From Actinernus sp. WN-2022 (Eukaryota; Cnidaria; Anthozoa; Actiniaria; Actinernidae), in contig JAOWCC010001501.1 of assembly GCA_030867875.1 (NCBI GenBank), positions 16,645,524 to 16,709,523 of the forward strand: a stretch of DNA of 64,000 bases. The letters run 5' to 3'. The position numbers were made by a program, and so were the translations under genes. Below the pieces are notes generated by a model. The model made no database searches. It was not told where the DNA came from and saw only the letters and a program-made list of their open reading frames with translations. Positions 45,363 to 57,133 of the stretch are shown in pieces; within the stretch, counting starts at the first letter, position 1; each line of letters starts with the position of its first letter.

Positions 45363-45865
45363 ATAGACCGGTTCGCGCTCATCGTTGCATGATGGGTAAT
45401 TGAGAGGAAACATGGCGGGAAATACAGTGTTTCTATGAGAATTCAATGTTGAATTCAGTTTACCAAAAAAATTGCGAACTAGAGAAATTTAGTATCCCAA
45501 ATCAAAAGAAGGGCTGTATGTGTTTTCACTATTGATTTGTTAGGTTAGAATAAGTAGTCTACGCTCGACAATCTTACTTTGATTTGTCCATATATTTACT
45601 GTAAAGAGCCACGATCAAATTATGAGTAAACATATGGGAAAAACTAAGTAAGATCGTCGCCAGCGTAGACTACTTCTTCTAACCTAAAAAAATCAAAAGT
45701 GAAAACACATACAGCCCTTTTTTCGATTTGGGATACTAGATTTCTCTAGTTCGCAATTTTTTGGGTAAAAATTCAACATTGAATTCTCATACAAACACTG
45801 TATTTCCCGACATGCTTGCCCTGATTCGGCCTATCATCACCAACGATGAGCGCGAACCGGTCTAT
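45363..45865. mobile_element. 503-bp fold-back element (ATAGACCGGTTCGCGCTC ends)
   Basis: The left arm ATAGACCGGTTCGCGCTCAT is the complement of the right end ATGAGCGCGAACCGGTCTAT. Inner arms with ACAGTGTTT, GAATTCAATGTTGAATTC and AGTCTACGCT are also mirrored around about 45620. It is placed exactly between two LINE fragments, so it may have inserted at a LINE boundary. Confidence 0.8.
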
Positions 45866-46860
45866 TATTAGAACTCTTCGAAAGGAAGGGTGTAGTCAAA
45901 AGGAACTCGACCATCTCTTTAAATCACTCATCCTACTTAAATTAACTTACGGTTTATCTGTCTATGGCTCTAGTGAATCCGACCTTACCACAGTACAGCG
46001 CTTTCTTAAAAGATGCCATAAGAGAAAGACACTCTTGAGAGCTTATTAGCATTCATAATCTTTTAGAGAAAACACACCAGGTTATATAACGGAAATGTTT
46101 ATATTGAGATCTACCGAACTGGACTTACGAGGTCACCACAAGTTAGTCGTAACGAGGGTGAACACGACGACGCATGGCCTTCACTCTTTCAGATACATTG
46201 CAGCCAAAACCTGGAACAATCTAACAGATCAAATAAGATCCACAGAACTACTCAAAGATTTTAATACTCCTATCTGCATCGAGAATAGTTGTTGTAAAAT
46301 ATGTTTGTAAAGCATCCTATGTACATTAGGTACACTCGGTGTAAGGGATTCTGATCTCGGATGCGTGTATGCGCGCGCTCTCTTGTGGAACCCTCGGTGA
46401 ATAAATCCCATACCATTGCTTTCCATTTTCTCGAGGGCGGTGGATGTATACATATATTTCTGAGAGCGTCGCGGTTTGCCTGTGTGTCTGTGCCGTCCGT
46501 ACTGTCTGTGTCTATCTGCCTTTTTGTTTGTTTGGTTGTCTGTGCCGTTTGTCTATTTGTTTGTTTGTCTGTTTGTCTGTATGCCTGTCTGGTTGTTTTT
46601 CTGCCTGCCTGTTTGTCAATCTGTGTCATTCGTTTAGTTGTTTACTTAGCATATTTAGCCATGTATCGGATATTTGTAGTGCTCCACATATCATTAGAAA
46701 TGATTACTGTAAATTATAACTTAATATTAATAGCCATGTAATTTAATATGATTTATTATTTCATTTCATCATTATTATTTTCTCGGAGATATTAGATAAG
46801 TTACAAGCAACTCTGTAAATCCGAGTTTTAAATAAAATATATGTATGCGTGTATGTATGT
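45866..46860 (+). pseudogene. LINE ORF2 C-terminal fragment
   Basis: Frames read RTLRKEGCSQKELDHLFKSL, LKLTYGLSVYG and RFLKRCHKRK, then after a break MFILRSTELDLRGHHKLVVT and FRYIAAKTWNNLTDQIRSTE, ending in a stop near 46308. The 3' UTR contains a TGTTTGTCTG-rich low-complexity stretch (46470-46620). AATAAAATATATGTATG ends the copy near 46860. Two frames plus stops make it a relic. Confidence 0.78.
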
Positions 46861-47362
46861 AAAACGGAGAAGTGATGGGTTTGTTTCTTGGATCAGCGAA
46901 TAACAATATTTCGGCTGGGATGGTTAGCAAATCTGATAACTTCATATCAGCTTGTTGAGTAGTGATGTTTTTTATATTAAACGAGTCCCCAGGGGTATGG
47001 CGTTTGCCTGCTACAATTGTCGCAATAGGTGGGGCATTTTCCTCTATTTGTCTTCCCAGTTTTTCAAATTCTGGTACTCTACCCAAAGCTGGGGCTCTGA
47101 AACCCATACCCTGTTTAAGAAAACAAAATATCAAATTTCCATACCCTGTTCAAGATAAAGTGTTAAAATTGTATATCCCTCTGATAAGACAAATAACAAA
47201 TGATCTATACTTGGATGTCAGTGTTTATTGTGATATTATATAATGAGTGTCATAACTAAATTATCAATCTTTATTTAGACACGGTGTGGCTCATCAGGTA
47301 ATAACATTTGGAGTAAAAGTTAAATAGACAGATATATAATAATTATGCTAATTATTTAACAA
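46861..47362. other. No gene recognised
   Basis: Short overlapping frames without motifs. Confidence 0.4.
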
Positions 47363-47536
47363 ATAAAGAAGCCTTAGCCATGTTTTATACTATCATAAAA
47401 CACGATGGGCATTTGAGAACATGAGAGAAATGTTAAAGCACAAGCCGAAGGCGCGTGCTTTCAACATTTCTAGAGTGTTCTCAAATGACCAGAGTGTTTT
47501 ATGATAGTATAAAACATGGATTTAAGGCTTCTTTAT
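47363..47536. mobile_element. 174-bp palindromic MITE
   Basis: ATAAAGAAGCCTTA, CATGTTTTATACTATCATAA, ATTTGAGAACA and GAAATGTT are mirrored around about 47450. Related words (CATGTTATATACTCTGATAA, CATGGCTTCTTAGCC) follow at about 47608-47650, a diverged half copy. Confidence 0.75.
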
Positions 47537-48149
47537 CTGTTTTATAATATAGATTTACGCGCGCGATGAAAGGAAACCGCCAGTTGAAAACTATATAACA
47601 CGGCTAACCATGTTATATACTCTGATAAAACATGGCTTCTTAGCCAATCAGAGCGCGCGTACTATCGTATCTATATTATAAAGTGATATAAACTACTACT
47701 AACATTATGAAACTATATAATAATATTGGTATACTAAAATATTACTACTAAAAGACTACTAATATTGGTATGCTAAAAATACTACTATAGGAAAATCACA
47801 TGCCTGACGAGGTAATTCCACGTTAAATTGCACGAGAAAACCGATATCGCCCGAGTCGCTTACCGAGTCAAGCATGTGATTTTCCTTGAATCGCATAGTC
47901 CGATGAATTACTTGAAGATTTAGTACTTTTGTTGATATTTTGCTAAGTTATAAATAGCGCGCGTAGTCTACAGTGGTGATTCCACTCTGAATCACCACTC
48001 CGTCTCAGCCAATCAGCGTCTGATTTCGCAAATGCACCGTGCGATTCAGCTTTGGCTATGCGATTCTATTTAAAATAATCATAATTCTACTCTACAACTC
48101 TATAATCCCTATCATACTAATTCCTGTTTTACATGAGCGCCGTGTGATC
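47537..48149. other. No gene recognised; small inverted repeat at 47798-47890
   Basis: GGAAAATCACATGC and GCATGTGATTTTCC bracket about 65 bp at 47798-47888. Otherwise unassigned. Confidence 0.4.
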
Positions 48150-50530
48150 TAAATTAATTATACAATGGAGTATTTGTGAAGTCGTAGCAGTTAATTTTAT
48201 TCTTGAAAGATATTAGAGATTTTTCCTCCCGTATATCACTTGGAAGGCTGTTCCATAGGGTTGCTCCACGATAGCTGAAGCTGCGCTTGCAATAATTTGT
48301 ACATGGATATTGAAGGAAGAATCTCTAAGAATATAATTAGTAATCTCATTTCGTGCAATGAATTTAGAGCAAAGATATTCGAGAGCTAGATTATTTAGAC
48401 ATTTGAAGACCATTGTCGATAAATGAACAAGCCTCTGAGTCTTCAGATTCTTCCAGCCCAACGTTTCGAATAATCGTTCAGCATTGGAGTCAAATGAAAC
48501 GTTTAAAAGAACACGGGCAGCACGGTTCTGGAGTTTTTGTAGTTTGTCACTTAGACCCTTGTTAAAATTTTCCCACACTTGACTACAATAGTCAAAGTAT
48601 GGTTGGACCAATGCATTGTACACGCTTAGTAATACTTTAAGTAATGGTCCGCGCAAGAGGTAGGCATATGTTATGCATGGAATGTAAAAAGGTGCTAATT
48701 GTGGTATTGTTTCAATCTTCCACCTCATTGGCTTAGACATTAAAATATATCTAAACTTGAAGAAGAATATAATTTTTTCTCATTTTGTAAACAGATTTGA
48801 ATTGCATCTAGTGAAAACTCTCATAACTTTCAATATGACGAACATTTTTTAATTGAACGTTTTCTTGGTTATTGTTTTGCACTCTTCTGATTGGACAAAA
48901 TGTTTTCACACAAAAGAACTCTACCTTTAAAATGCATTTTTAGTGGATATAATTTCCGAAATTTATGATTTAAGGGTTGATGAGTTGTCAGTATGAAAAA
49001 CAGAAAATACTAAAGTGGGGAAAGCAAATTGCATCTGAACAATAGAATTGTGCCTACCTCTTACGCGGACTGTTACTTAAATGGAACAAAGGGTCGGCTG
49101 ATACGTTTTATGGCTCCAATGCCGGAGACAATTTTCTTACGGACGTAATTTCAATGTGTTTTTCCCACGACAGGTTTTCATCAATATGCACGCCTAGTGA
49201 TTTGGCCGTTTTAACTTGCTTGATTGCAATATTATTTACAGAGGATATGACGGTTTGTGATAGAGTATGTAATTTTTGTCTAGAACTAACAAGCATGAAC
49301 TCTGTCTTACTAATATTTAATGTCAGCTTGTTAGCACTAAGCCACTCATGAACGCATGCTAGATCAGATACAATGTCATTACTTGAGAAGGTTAGAGTGG
49401 TATCGTCAGCATACATTCTTGGTGTAGAGTTTAAAACGCAATGAGGGAGATCATTGATGAATAATAAAAACAACAATGGACCAAGGATTGTTCCTTGAGG
49501 AATGCCATGACTAAGTAAACAGTTGGTTATATACAAGCCTTTCGAAAATTTTAGCGACAATTGGAATGACTGATATGGGACGATAGTTATCAGGGTCAAC
49601 GTGTTTCCCTTTCTTATATATCGGAGATACTTTGGAAAACTAGCTGTAGTTCGGTTGGAAAAACACCAGTGGCTATTGATCGGTTAAATAACCAAGAGAG
49701 GGATTCTGAAATAATATCCGCACACTCTTTTAACAATTTTGCTGGGATATTGTCCAGACCCGTTGCCTTAGACTTGTCTAATTTTGAATCAGTTGGAAGA
49801 CATGGAGGCTATCAACTTCGTTTATAGAAAATGCAGAATTTAGTGAGATCTCTGGGAATTTCTGGCAGGTTGTAGCTCTTCGCTTATCTTTTGGGCGACA
49901 TTAGTAAAATGTTCATTAAAAGCGTCTGCTATTTCCGCAGGTTTACTAAGTGTATCACCACCATGTTCGAGTAAATATATATTAGAAAGTTTGTTCGCTT
50001 TGCGCGAGCTTAATGGTCTGCCATGTCCTTCGGGAATCACCAGCATAATTCTGAAATGTTTCCTTATAGTAGGAAGCCTTTGCTTTCTTAATTTCGTTGT
50101 TTGCCATGTTTCTAGATGATTTAAACTCAGCCCAATCACGCAGGTTATTCGACTGTATGGCTTTAATTTTAAGGCAGTCCCGACGGCGCATTAAGTCTTT
50201 CAATTCAGATGTAATCCATGGAGACTTAGCCGCACGGACTCGTTTTGTTCTTAGTGGCGCGTGCTTATCTGCTACATTAAGAAAAAGCTCTTTCCATTTG
50301 CGCCACATTTCATTGACATCAGTTATACACAATAGTGACTGCCAAGGATGAAGGGAAATGTCCCTTCGGAATTGGGTTGAGTTGAAATGATTGAATTTTC
50401 TATAATAAATGCTATGCGGGCCTTTGGACGAAGAATTAATTGCTATTTTGCGATATGCATAGACGAGGCTGTGATCGCTGATACTTAAATGTGATACTTC
50501 AGAGAGAGTCAGTCTATCTGGGCGGTTTGT
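48150..50530 (-). pseudogene. LINE ORF2 relic with internal deletion and a TTAA-flanked MITE
   Basis: From the 5' side it carries the endonuclease end (LSISDHSLVYAYRK near 50470), a linker (WRKWKELFLNVADKHAPLRT), and RT pieces [10 protein letters not shown] and GIPQGTILGPLLFLLFINDL with MYADDTTLTF near 49400. The tail block LLSVYNALVQPYFDYCSQVW and LQNRAARVLLN ends near 48213. The RT palm between PVIAKIFERL-type sequence and GIPQGT is deleted, with frameshifts. It is 5'-truncated at about 50530. The stretch 48641-49076 is a separate insertion. Confidence 0.85.
48641..49076. mobile_element. 436-bp MITE with TTAA target duplication (piggyBac-like)
   Basis: TTAA precedes (48637-48640) and follows (49077-49080). 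The ends GTAATGGTCCGCGCAAGAGG and the complement of CCTCTTACGCGGACTGTTAC are inverted with three mismatches, continuing into TAGGCA. Excising it with one TTAA restores the LINE reading F-V-P-F-K-V-L-L, direct proof of an insertion. TTAA duplication is the hallmark of piggyBac-type elements; the end sequence itself is not one I recognise. Confidence 0.8.
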
Positions 50531-50969
50531 TAATATTACTAATATAATTAGTAATAATTAATATAATATTACTATTATATTAATAAGTCTTCATAAAGCA
50601 CTAGACTAAATAAAGCACTTGATAAATACCATACCATGTTCAAGATCTGTCGATGTGAAAATGGATACCATGTCTAAGACCAGAAACTCGAAAACCACAC
50701 CCTGTCCAGCGAATCATCCCCGTTTTAATAGAGATGCCTGCGGAGGAGGCTATACCATCACCACAGCGAGATGCCAGCCAGCTGATTTCCATGTCTATAG
50801 ACTCTCATAAAAACACCGACGGCTTCAGTCAGCCAATCAGCGCCCGCGCGCGGTTATTTTATAATGTTTCTCGTAACTATGCATAAAGTATTGGCAAATT
50901 AAACAAAAGCTTTCATATTGAGATTAAGAATGAAAAGACTTTAGCAAAGCTGATATACAGCGTAACTGA
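50531..50969. other. No gene recognised
   Basis: TAATATTA-rich low complexity at 50530-50590, then unassigned sequence. The frame at 50619-50810 has no motif. Confidence 0.4.
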
Positions 50970-52918
50970 ATACTACGGTTAGCTAGGCCTGACACGAAGA
51001 GCGCTCGGACTCGATTGCAGCCATGAACAGCTGTTTCGTTCTTATTAGACCTCGTCAGTACTACGGTTAGCTAAACCTAACACGAAAGCGCTCGAACTAG
51101 AGTGCAGCCATGGACAGCTGTTTCGTTCTTGTTAGAACTCGTCATCACTACGGTTAGCTAAACCTAACACGAAAGCGCTCGAACTAGAGTGCAGCCATGG
51201 ACAGCTGTTTCGTACTTGTTAGGACCCGTCAATTGCAATACTACGGTTAGCTAAAAAAGGTTAGCTAAACCTAACACGAAAGCGCTCGAACAAAAGTACA
51301 GCCATGGACAGCTGTTTCGTTCTTATTAGGACTCATCAATACTATACGGTTAGCTAAACCTAACACGAAAGCGCTCGAACTAGAGTACAGCCATGGACAG
51401 CTGTTTCGTTCTTGTTAGGACTCGTTAATGCTACGGTTAGCTAAACCTAACACGAAAGCGCTCGAACTAGAGTACAGCCATGGACAGCTGTTTCGTTCTT
51501 GTTAGGACTCGTCAATACTACGCCGGTTAGTTAAACCTAACACGAAAGCGCTCGAACTAGAGTGCAGCCATGGACAGCTGTTTCGTTCTTGTTAGGACTC
51601 GTCAATACTACGGTTAGCTAAACCTAACACGAAAGCGCTCGAACTAGAGTGCAGCCATGGACAGCTGTTTCGTTCTTGTTAGGACTCGTCAATACTACGG
51701 TTAGCTAAACCTAACACGAAAGCGCTCGAACTAGAGTGCAGCCATGGACAGCTGTTTCGTTCTTGTTAGGACTCGTCAATACTACGGTTAGCTAAACCTA
51801 ACACGAAAGCGCTCGAACTAGAGTGCAGCCATGGACCTGTTTCGTTCTTGTTAGGACCCGTCAATACTACGGTTAGCTAAACCTAACACGAAAGCGCTCG
51901 AACTAGAGTACAGCCATGGACAGCTGTTTCGTCTTTGTTAGGACTCGTCAATACTACGGCTAGCTAAACCTAACACGAAAGCGCTCGAACTAGAGTGCAG
52001 CCATGGACAGCTGTTTCGTTCTTGTTAGGACTCGTCAATACTACGGTTAGCTAAACCTAACACGAAAGCGCTCGAACTAGAGTGCAGCCATGGACAGCTG
52101 TTTCGTTCTTGTTAGGACTCGTCAATACTACGGTTAGCTAAACCTAACACGAAAGCGCTCGAACTAGAGTGCAGCCATGGACAGCTGTTTCGTTCTTGTT
52201 AGAACTCGTCAATACTACGGTTAGCTAAACCTAACACGAAAGCGCTCGAACTAGAGTACAGCCATGGACAGCTGTTTCGTTCTTGTTAGGACTCGTCAAT
52301 ACTACGGTTAGCTAAACCTAACGCGAAAGCGCTCGAACTAGAGTGCAGCCATGGACAGCTGTTTCGTTCTTGTTAGGACTCGTCAATACTACGGTTAGCT
52401 AAACCTAACACGAAAGCGCTCGAACTAGAGTGCAGCCATGGACAGCTGTTTCGTTCTTGTTAGGACTCGTCAATACTACGGTTAGCTAAACCTAACACGA
52501 AAGCGCTCGAACTAGAGTGCAGCCATGGACAGCTGTTTCGTTCTTGTTAGGACTCGTCAATACTACGGTTAGCTAAACCTAACACGAAAGCGCTCGAACT
52601 AGAGTGCAGCCATGGACAGCTGTTTCGTTCTTGTTAGGACTCGTCAATACTACGGTTAGCTAAACCTAACACGAAAGCGCTCGAACTAGAGTGCAGCCAT
52701 GGACAGCTGTTTCGTTCTTGTTAGGACTCGTCAATACTACGGTTAGCTACTACGGTTAGGTTAGCTAAACCTAACGAACTAGAGTGCAGCCATGGACAGC
52801 TGTTTCGTTCTTGTTAGAACTCGTCAGTACTACAATTAGCTAAACCTAACAAAAAAGCGCTCGAACTAGAGTACAGCTATCGGGACAGCCGTTTCGTTCT
52901 TATTATAACTCGTCAGTA
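50970..52918 (-). repeat. 87-bp tandem satellite of degenerate hammerhead ribozyme units
   Basis: About 22 head-to-tail units of ~87 bp. On the minus strand each reads (C/T)TGACGAG-TCCTAACAAGAAC-GAAAC-AGCTGTC-CATGGCTGCAC..., then GTTAGGTTTAGCTAACCGTAGTA and the next TGACGAG. The order of core box, helix II, GAAA, ACAGCTGT and GTC is that of the intact hammerhead at 13101. Lesions: the first core base is T in most units (C in a few at the array edges), helix II has one C-A mismatch, and helix I pairs poorly. Units are over 95% alike in the middle and diverged at both edges, with one rearranged unit at about 52740-52790. Not a CRISPR: there are no unique spacers. Confidence 0.85.
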
Positions 52919-53017
52919 TGGCATAGCAAACGGCAGTGTGTCCTTCGGTGCCGCTGCACTGCATATAGTTTTGAGCTCACAGAAAAGCTTGGTTATCGGG
53001 TCAAACGTCATTACGTG

Positions 53018-53409
53018 TAGCCTGCTATGCAGACGTATTTTTTCACTCTCATAAATTCGAAGAAAAAAGTAACGTCTGCTTACCCGAGCGCTTAATTAGT
53101 TTCCAATATGCACACCTCATTGTGTTATGGACCAATCAGATTTTACCTTCCATATCCTGGAAAGTGATGTAATGTTGCATTTAAAAGGAATTTAGACAAT
53201 ACATTTGCCATTGACCAATCATAGGAGAGTGTTCACTGGCGCGCCAATTCACTAAAATTCTAACAATGGCTTTGATTGGGCAGAAAAATAAAACAAACGA
53301 GCTGACGTCGTGCTTGCATATTGGAAACTAATTAAGCGCTCGGGTAAGCAGACGTTACTTTTTTCTTCGAATTTATGAGAGTGAAAAAATACGTCTGCAT
53401 AGCAGGCTA
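53018..53409. mobile_element. 392-bp element with ~95-bp inverted ends and 9-bp target duplication
   Basis: TAGCCTGCTATGCAGACGTA, then TTCACTCTCATAAATTCG and AGCGCTTAATTAGTTTCCAA to TGCA, are mirrored perfectly at the right. The flanks CATTACGTG (53009-53017) and CATTACGGG (53410-53418) differ at one base. It shares the TAGCCTGC terminus with the elements at 39952 and, loosely, 55834. Mutator-like by duplication length. Confidence 0.82.
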
Positions 53410-53418
53410 CATTACGGG

Positions 53419-53869
53419 TGGCAAAAAGTCAAAAACCAAGCAGATCTGAACTCAGCGTGTCAGTGCTTTGGCGAGAAATATAGTTATGCTGGCCAGACCA
53501 GCCTTAGAAAACCAGAAATGTTTTTGCAGGATTTTTGTCCGCGGTATTTGCTTATATATTTTCTATTATAGATTTTTTGAACCGTAGGGTTTGCTACATA
53601 TACTTTTTTATATTATTAAATATATTTTACAAATTGCAAATAATTAATATTTTCTTACGAAATTATGACAAACTGTTTATAAAATGTACTTTGTTCTTTG
53701 CGTAAGGAAATTCGTTTTTTTTAACATTCACTTTGTTTTACAAGTTTCAGAACTTGGGTATTTTAATTATTATAAGTAAGTTTACCTTTCATATTTGAGA
53801 AGATCCCCTTGATCTCTCTGAAGAGAATAATCGCTTCGCATAATCGGGAAAAGAATGATCATAATTAAT
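53419..53869. other. No gene recognised
   Basis: AT-rich and unassigned. Confidence 0.4.
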
Positions 53870-54430
53870 AGGCCTTTTGCAGGAAACAGTCACGTGCTGA
53901 TATAATACAGTCACATGATGATGTAATACAGTCACGTGCTGATATAATACTTCGTTATCGAATGAGTTGAGCTCGTGATCCCCATGGGAAAGGCGTTGCC
54001 ATGGATGCTGAGTGGCAAGCTATCTTTAAAAACGATGGGTAACTAGTAAAAACTAGTGTTGGTCTGCATCGGCGGGGAAGATAAACACTGGTATGTAATC
54101 AACTAAAGTCGATTGAGGTATGCTAACCGTCGTGGAAAACGAGTAGCAGCTGACGTTTCGAGCGTTAGCCGTTCGTTTCGAGCGTTAGCCCTTCGTCGTT
54201 TTGCTCTGACGAAGGGCTAGCGCTCGAAACGTCAGCTGCTACTCGTTTTCCACGGCGGTTAGCATACCTCAATCGACTTTAGTTGATTACATACCAGTGT
54301 TTATCTTTAAAATGCAGTTCTAGAAAGATCGGCAATCGATTGGAGGTGGAAAATAGCATTTACAAACAGGCCTTTTGCTTATAACACTACCGTTCTTGTA
54401 CAAGTGCCTTTAAATATATGAATTATGAAT
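53870..54430 (+). repeat. Dispersed repeat, copy 2, with internal CACGTGCTGATATAATA triplication
   Basis: Same family as 37430-37660. The word CAGTCACGTGCTGATATAAT is present three times here (one diverged), once in the other copy. The repeat is interrupted at 54032-54302 by a palindromic element. Confidence 0.7.
54032..54302. mobile_element. Palindromic element with ~10-bp target duplication
   Basis: ATCTTTAAAA flanks it at 54022-54031 and 54303-54312, and the related copy at 37.5 kb lacks it, so the insertion is well supported. The palindrome AAACACTGGTATGTAATCAA, CTAAAGTCGATTGAGGTATG and GAGTAGCAGCTGACGTTTCG is mirrored around about 54200, with a short direct repeat TTCGAGCGTTAGCC in the loop. 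Confidence 0.78.
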
Positions 54431-55159
54431 TTTTGCGACCCAGTATAACCACATGATTGCATACCTGCATTAAAGATTACAAGGTTGATGTCGGGAAAAA
54501 CGCAAAAAATGTCTCAAATTAGGTATCGGCAACCCGAACAAGCACTGAATTGCACTGTTCAGCAAACAAGGACGGGGACATTGGGGTTTGCGGTGTGGGT
54601 CAGTTTTTAGTGCGGTATTTCGGTGAATTAAATCCTATATACGGTATTGCGGTAATCTAAAATCCTGCGGTGTGCGTTGTTTGTGTTTTCAAACCTGCGG
54701 TGTTCGGTGAAACGTTTATTTTCTAAGTCAAATCCAATCCATGTAAATCACGGTATTTTGTCAACATTACATGCGGTGATGCAGTGTTTTATTTTTTTAA
54801 TTATTTGCGGTATTGAGAGCCCCCCAATGTCCCCCTCAACAAGAGTTTCTGAGATTTTTCAAACCCTTATTCAGCATTTAGAAAAACCAAGTTAGTAAGA
54901 ATACTAAAAATCCCACGATCCGTGCAAAAGCCGGTGCCGAATTCGTAATCTCCCGCGAAAATAAAACGTGAACCATACTTATAAATTGCCGCCACCATGC
55001 CATAATGCATCCTCCACCACTGCGTATTATTTCTTACGAACTCACTCGTCCCTATCACGTGCTTTCTTGGATTACGTCATCAATCAACCATATTTGTCCG
55101 CCATCTTGGATTGGGCGCGCAAGGCCTCATGGTAAATTTGCTCATTGTCTGAACCCCCG
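54431..55159. other. No gene recognised
   Basis: TGCGGTGT / GCGGTATT words recur at 54590-54815 without forming a regular array. No supported coding sequence. Confidence 0.4.
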
Positions 55160-55275
55160 GGGCCCCCCAAAAAATTGCCGGCGCCGGTCGTGAATGCGGA
55201 ATGTCGTGGGTTCGAATTCTGACAGGAACGTAAAAGCCATTGATGACCTTGTTCTTATTTTCTACCACCAAGTCT
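55160..55275 (+). repeat. tRNA-derived SINE-like remnant
   Basis: GTGGGTTCGAATTCT at about 55203-55217 matches a tRNA B-box (GGTTCGANTC). The complementary reading RIRTHD is the usual giveaway of tRNA-type SINEs. There is no clear A-box or cloverleaf, so it is not a functional tRNA. Confidence 0.4.
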
Positions 55276-55833
55276 TTAGGAAAGGAGACAGGTCTAGTAT
55301 AGTAGTGAACCTCGAGAACTGTTGCATGTTTTCCTGTGGGATCCTGTGGGCTCGGCCAGCCACAAATGTTTAAATCAAAGTGGTTTATCTCAAATCTGAA
55401 TTACTGTTAATTTAATCAGAAAGATAGTATCCCGTTTAGGAGAGTAACATTTTGGACATTTTGGCTACCATAACAGATAAAACGATATTCTGAGATCATG
55501 ACCCTGTTAGGCAGCACAAGCCCTCCGGGAGGGGGAGGGGAGGGGAAGGTCTGGTCTGTTAATCGGTTCTCCCCATTAAACACAGAAATATGATAATTTT
55601 CGTGCTTTAATTCTTCTATTCTATTATATTCTATTACAAACTAAAGTGCATTTCTATGTTAGGAAAAGTGTTTTGCGAAGGAAGCCTGAAGCGGTCGTTC
55701 CCTCACCGACGTTCGTTTAGTTAAACTTTAATCGTTACTCGCGGAGAAATCTGCACGAACTCTAGTTACATTGTTTCGGCTCTACATTCATGGGCTAACT
55801 CACGTTAATTTTACTGACAGACACCTGTCAATC
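55276..55833. other. No gene recognised
   Basis: Unassigned; the last 9 bp form the target duplication of the next element. Confidence 0.4.
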
Positions 55834-56088
55834 TAGGCTGGTAGCGGCTCTTCTGGGCCGCGCCGTCACAGTTTTCGTTCATTTGTTTTCGGATTGGGGT
55901 ACCTGTGGCGCGCGGTCAAAATGGGGCTTTCCTCCTCCTACTCCTCCACGACCTCATCAGTCCTATTTCCCCTCCCACTCCCCCCCTTTCTCTTTTCACC
56001 TCGTCCCATTTTTATTTTCGCGCCACAGGAAGTCCAATACAAAAACAAATGAACGAAAAATCCACCCAAAAGAGCCGATAGCAGGCTA
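55834..56088. mobile_element. 255-bp fold-back element with 9-bp target duplication
   Basis: The ends TAGGCTGGTAGCGGCTCT and AGAGCCGATAGCAGGCTA are flanked by CTGTCAATC (55825-55833 and 56089-56097). Interior words (TTTTCGGATTGGGGTACCTG, GCGCGGTCAAAATGGGG) match the fold-back at 39952-42056, so these are two members of one family. Confidence 0.82.
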
Positions 56089-56097
56089 CTGTCAATC

Positions 56098-57026
56098 AAT
56101 AGGTTGACTTTCATTGGTTAGTTAATAGAATGGGCAACTGGTGAGTGGTGAGCCGAGAGTAAACAATGAAAAGATTGACAAAATGAATAAACATTATTTA
56201 GAATATGAGTTATCAGCCAAAGTCAGCCTAAGGATTAACTAACTGTTGACGCATAATTTACCGTAGAGAACTCTTAACCGAGAGTTATAGAAAGATCGAG
56301 ATGCCTTTCGAGAAGAGGACAAGGTCAACTGAATTAAGCTAATATAGGTAGGTCTGGGCGTGGTTTAGTTCCAGCAGAGCTAAGGCCCACCTATATTTGT
56401 CCGAAACAAGCGTTAATTAACTCACTGGCTTCGGCTCTAAGTCAACGCAAGTTGCATTGTAAATAAATGATGAAAGATTTCCTTTAAAAAGATAAATAAG
56501 CGAATCCGCTTTTCTCAGAAGAAGAATAGAACGGAAGGGATTACATTTGTTCTACATATGAGTTTTAATAGTCGTTACTAAGCAAGCATTGGACAAGGTT
56601 AAATGTCATGATTTTTCACCACTATTCACCTCCACTTCGGTGAATAATTGTTAACTGTTGAACTGACCTGAGTAATTTTCTAAATGGTTATATATGTTTT
56701 TGATTTTTATCGCGTAGCAAAAGGTCGAAAAAGGGTTAAATCACGTGAACCGATCATAGGAAATACGAAAAGCAACAATATAATAAATTCACGTCTACTT
56801 GAACTCGCGATGAAGTTAAAAATCAGGTTGTTTGGAAAACGGTTAAAGTTTAATGGCAAGTCTGATGAAACAGCTTCAAGAACTAGAAATGGAGATTGTT
56901 ATGAAAATTGTGGTTTAATTTCATTTCTTTCCAAAAAAATTGTCTTGTCGTTTAACTCAACAAAATAACAATTAATTGAAGAACTACCTACGATGTATAA
57001 CGTGAACAAACTGGTGACTAGAAGAA
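56098..57026. other. No gene recognised; downstream flank of the giant repeat gene
   Basis: Frames are short; the one at 56684-56968 has no motif. Nothing else supported. Confidence 0.4.
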
Positions 57027-57032
57027 TTTAAT
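57027..57032 (-). terminator. Candidate poly(A) signal of the repeat-protein gene
   Basis: ATTAAA on the minus strand about 100 nt beyond the stop codon at 57134. Confidence 0.4.
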
Positions 57033-57133
57033 GGTGGAAACCAAAACCTTTGTGCTGCCATTTTTCCAGAGGGTAATGTGATCTCTCACAGCTCGCTAAC
57101 TCGCCGCTCATCCACCTTCATCATTCATCCAGT

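Noticed and set aside
50970..52918. CRISPR array
   Set aside because: The whole 87-bp unit repeats with no unique spacers, there are no cas genes, and the genome is eukaryotic.
55195..55220. Functional tRNA gene
   Set aside because: Only a B-box-like word is visible; no cloverleaf could be drawn.
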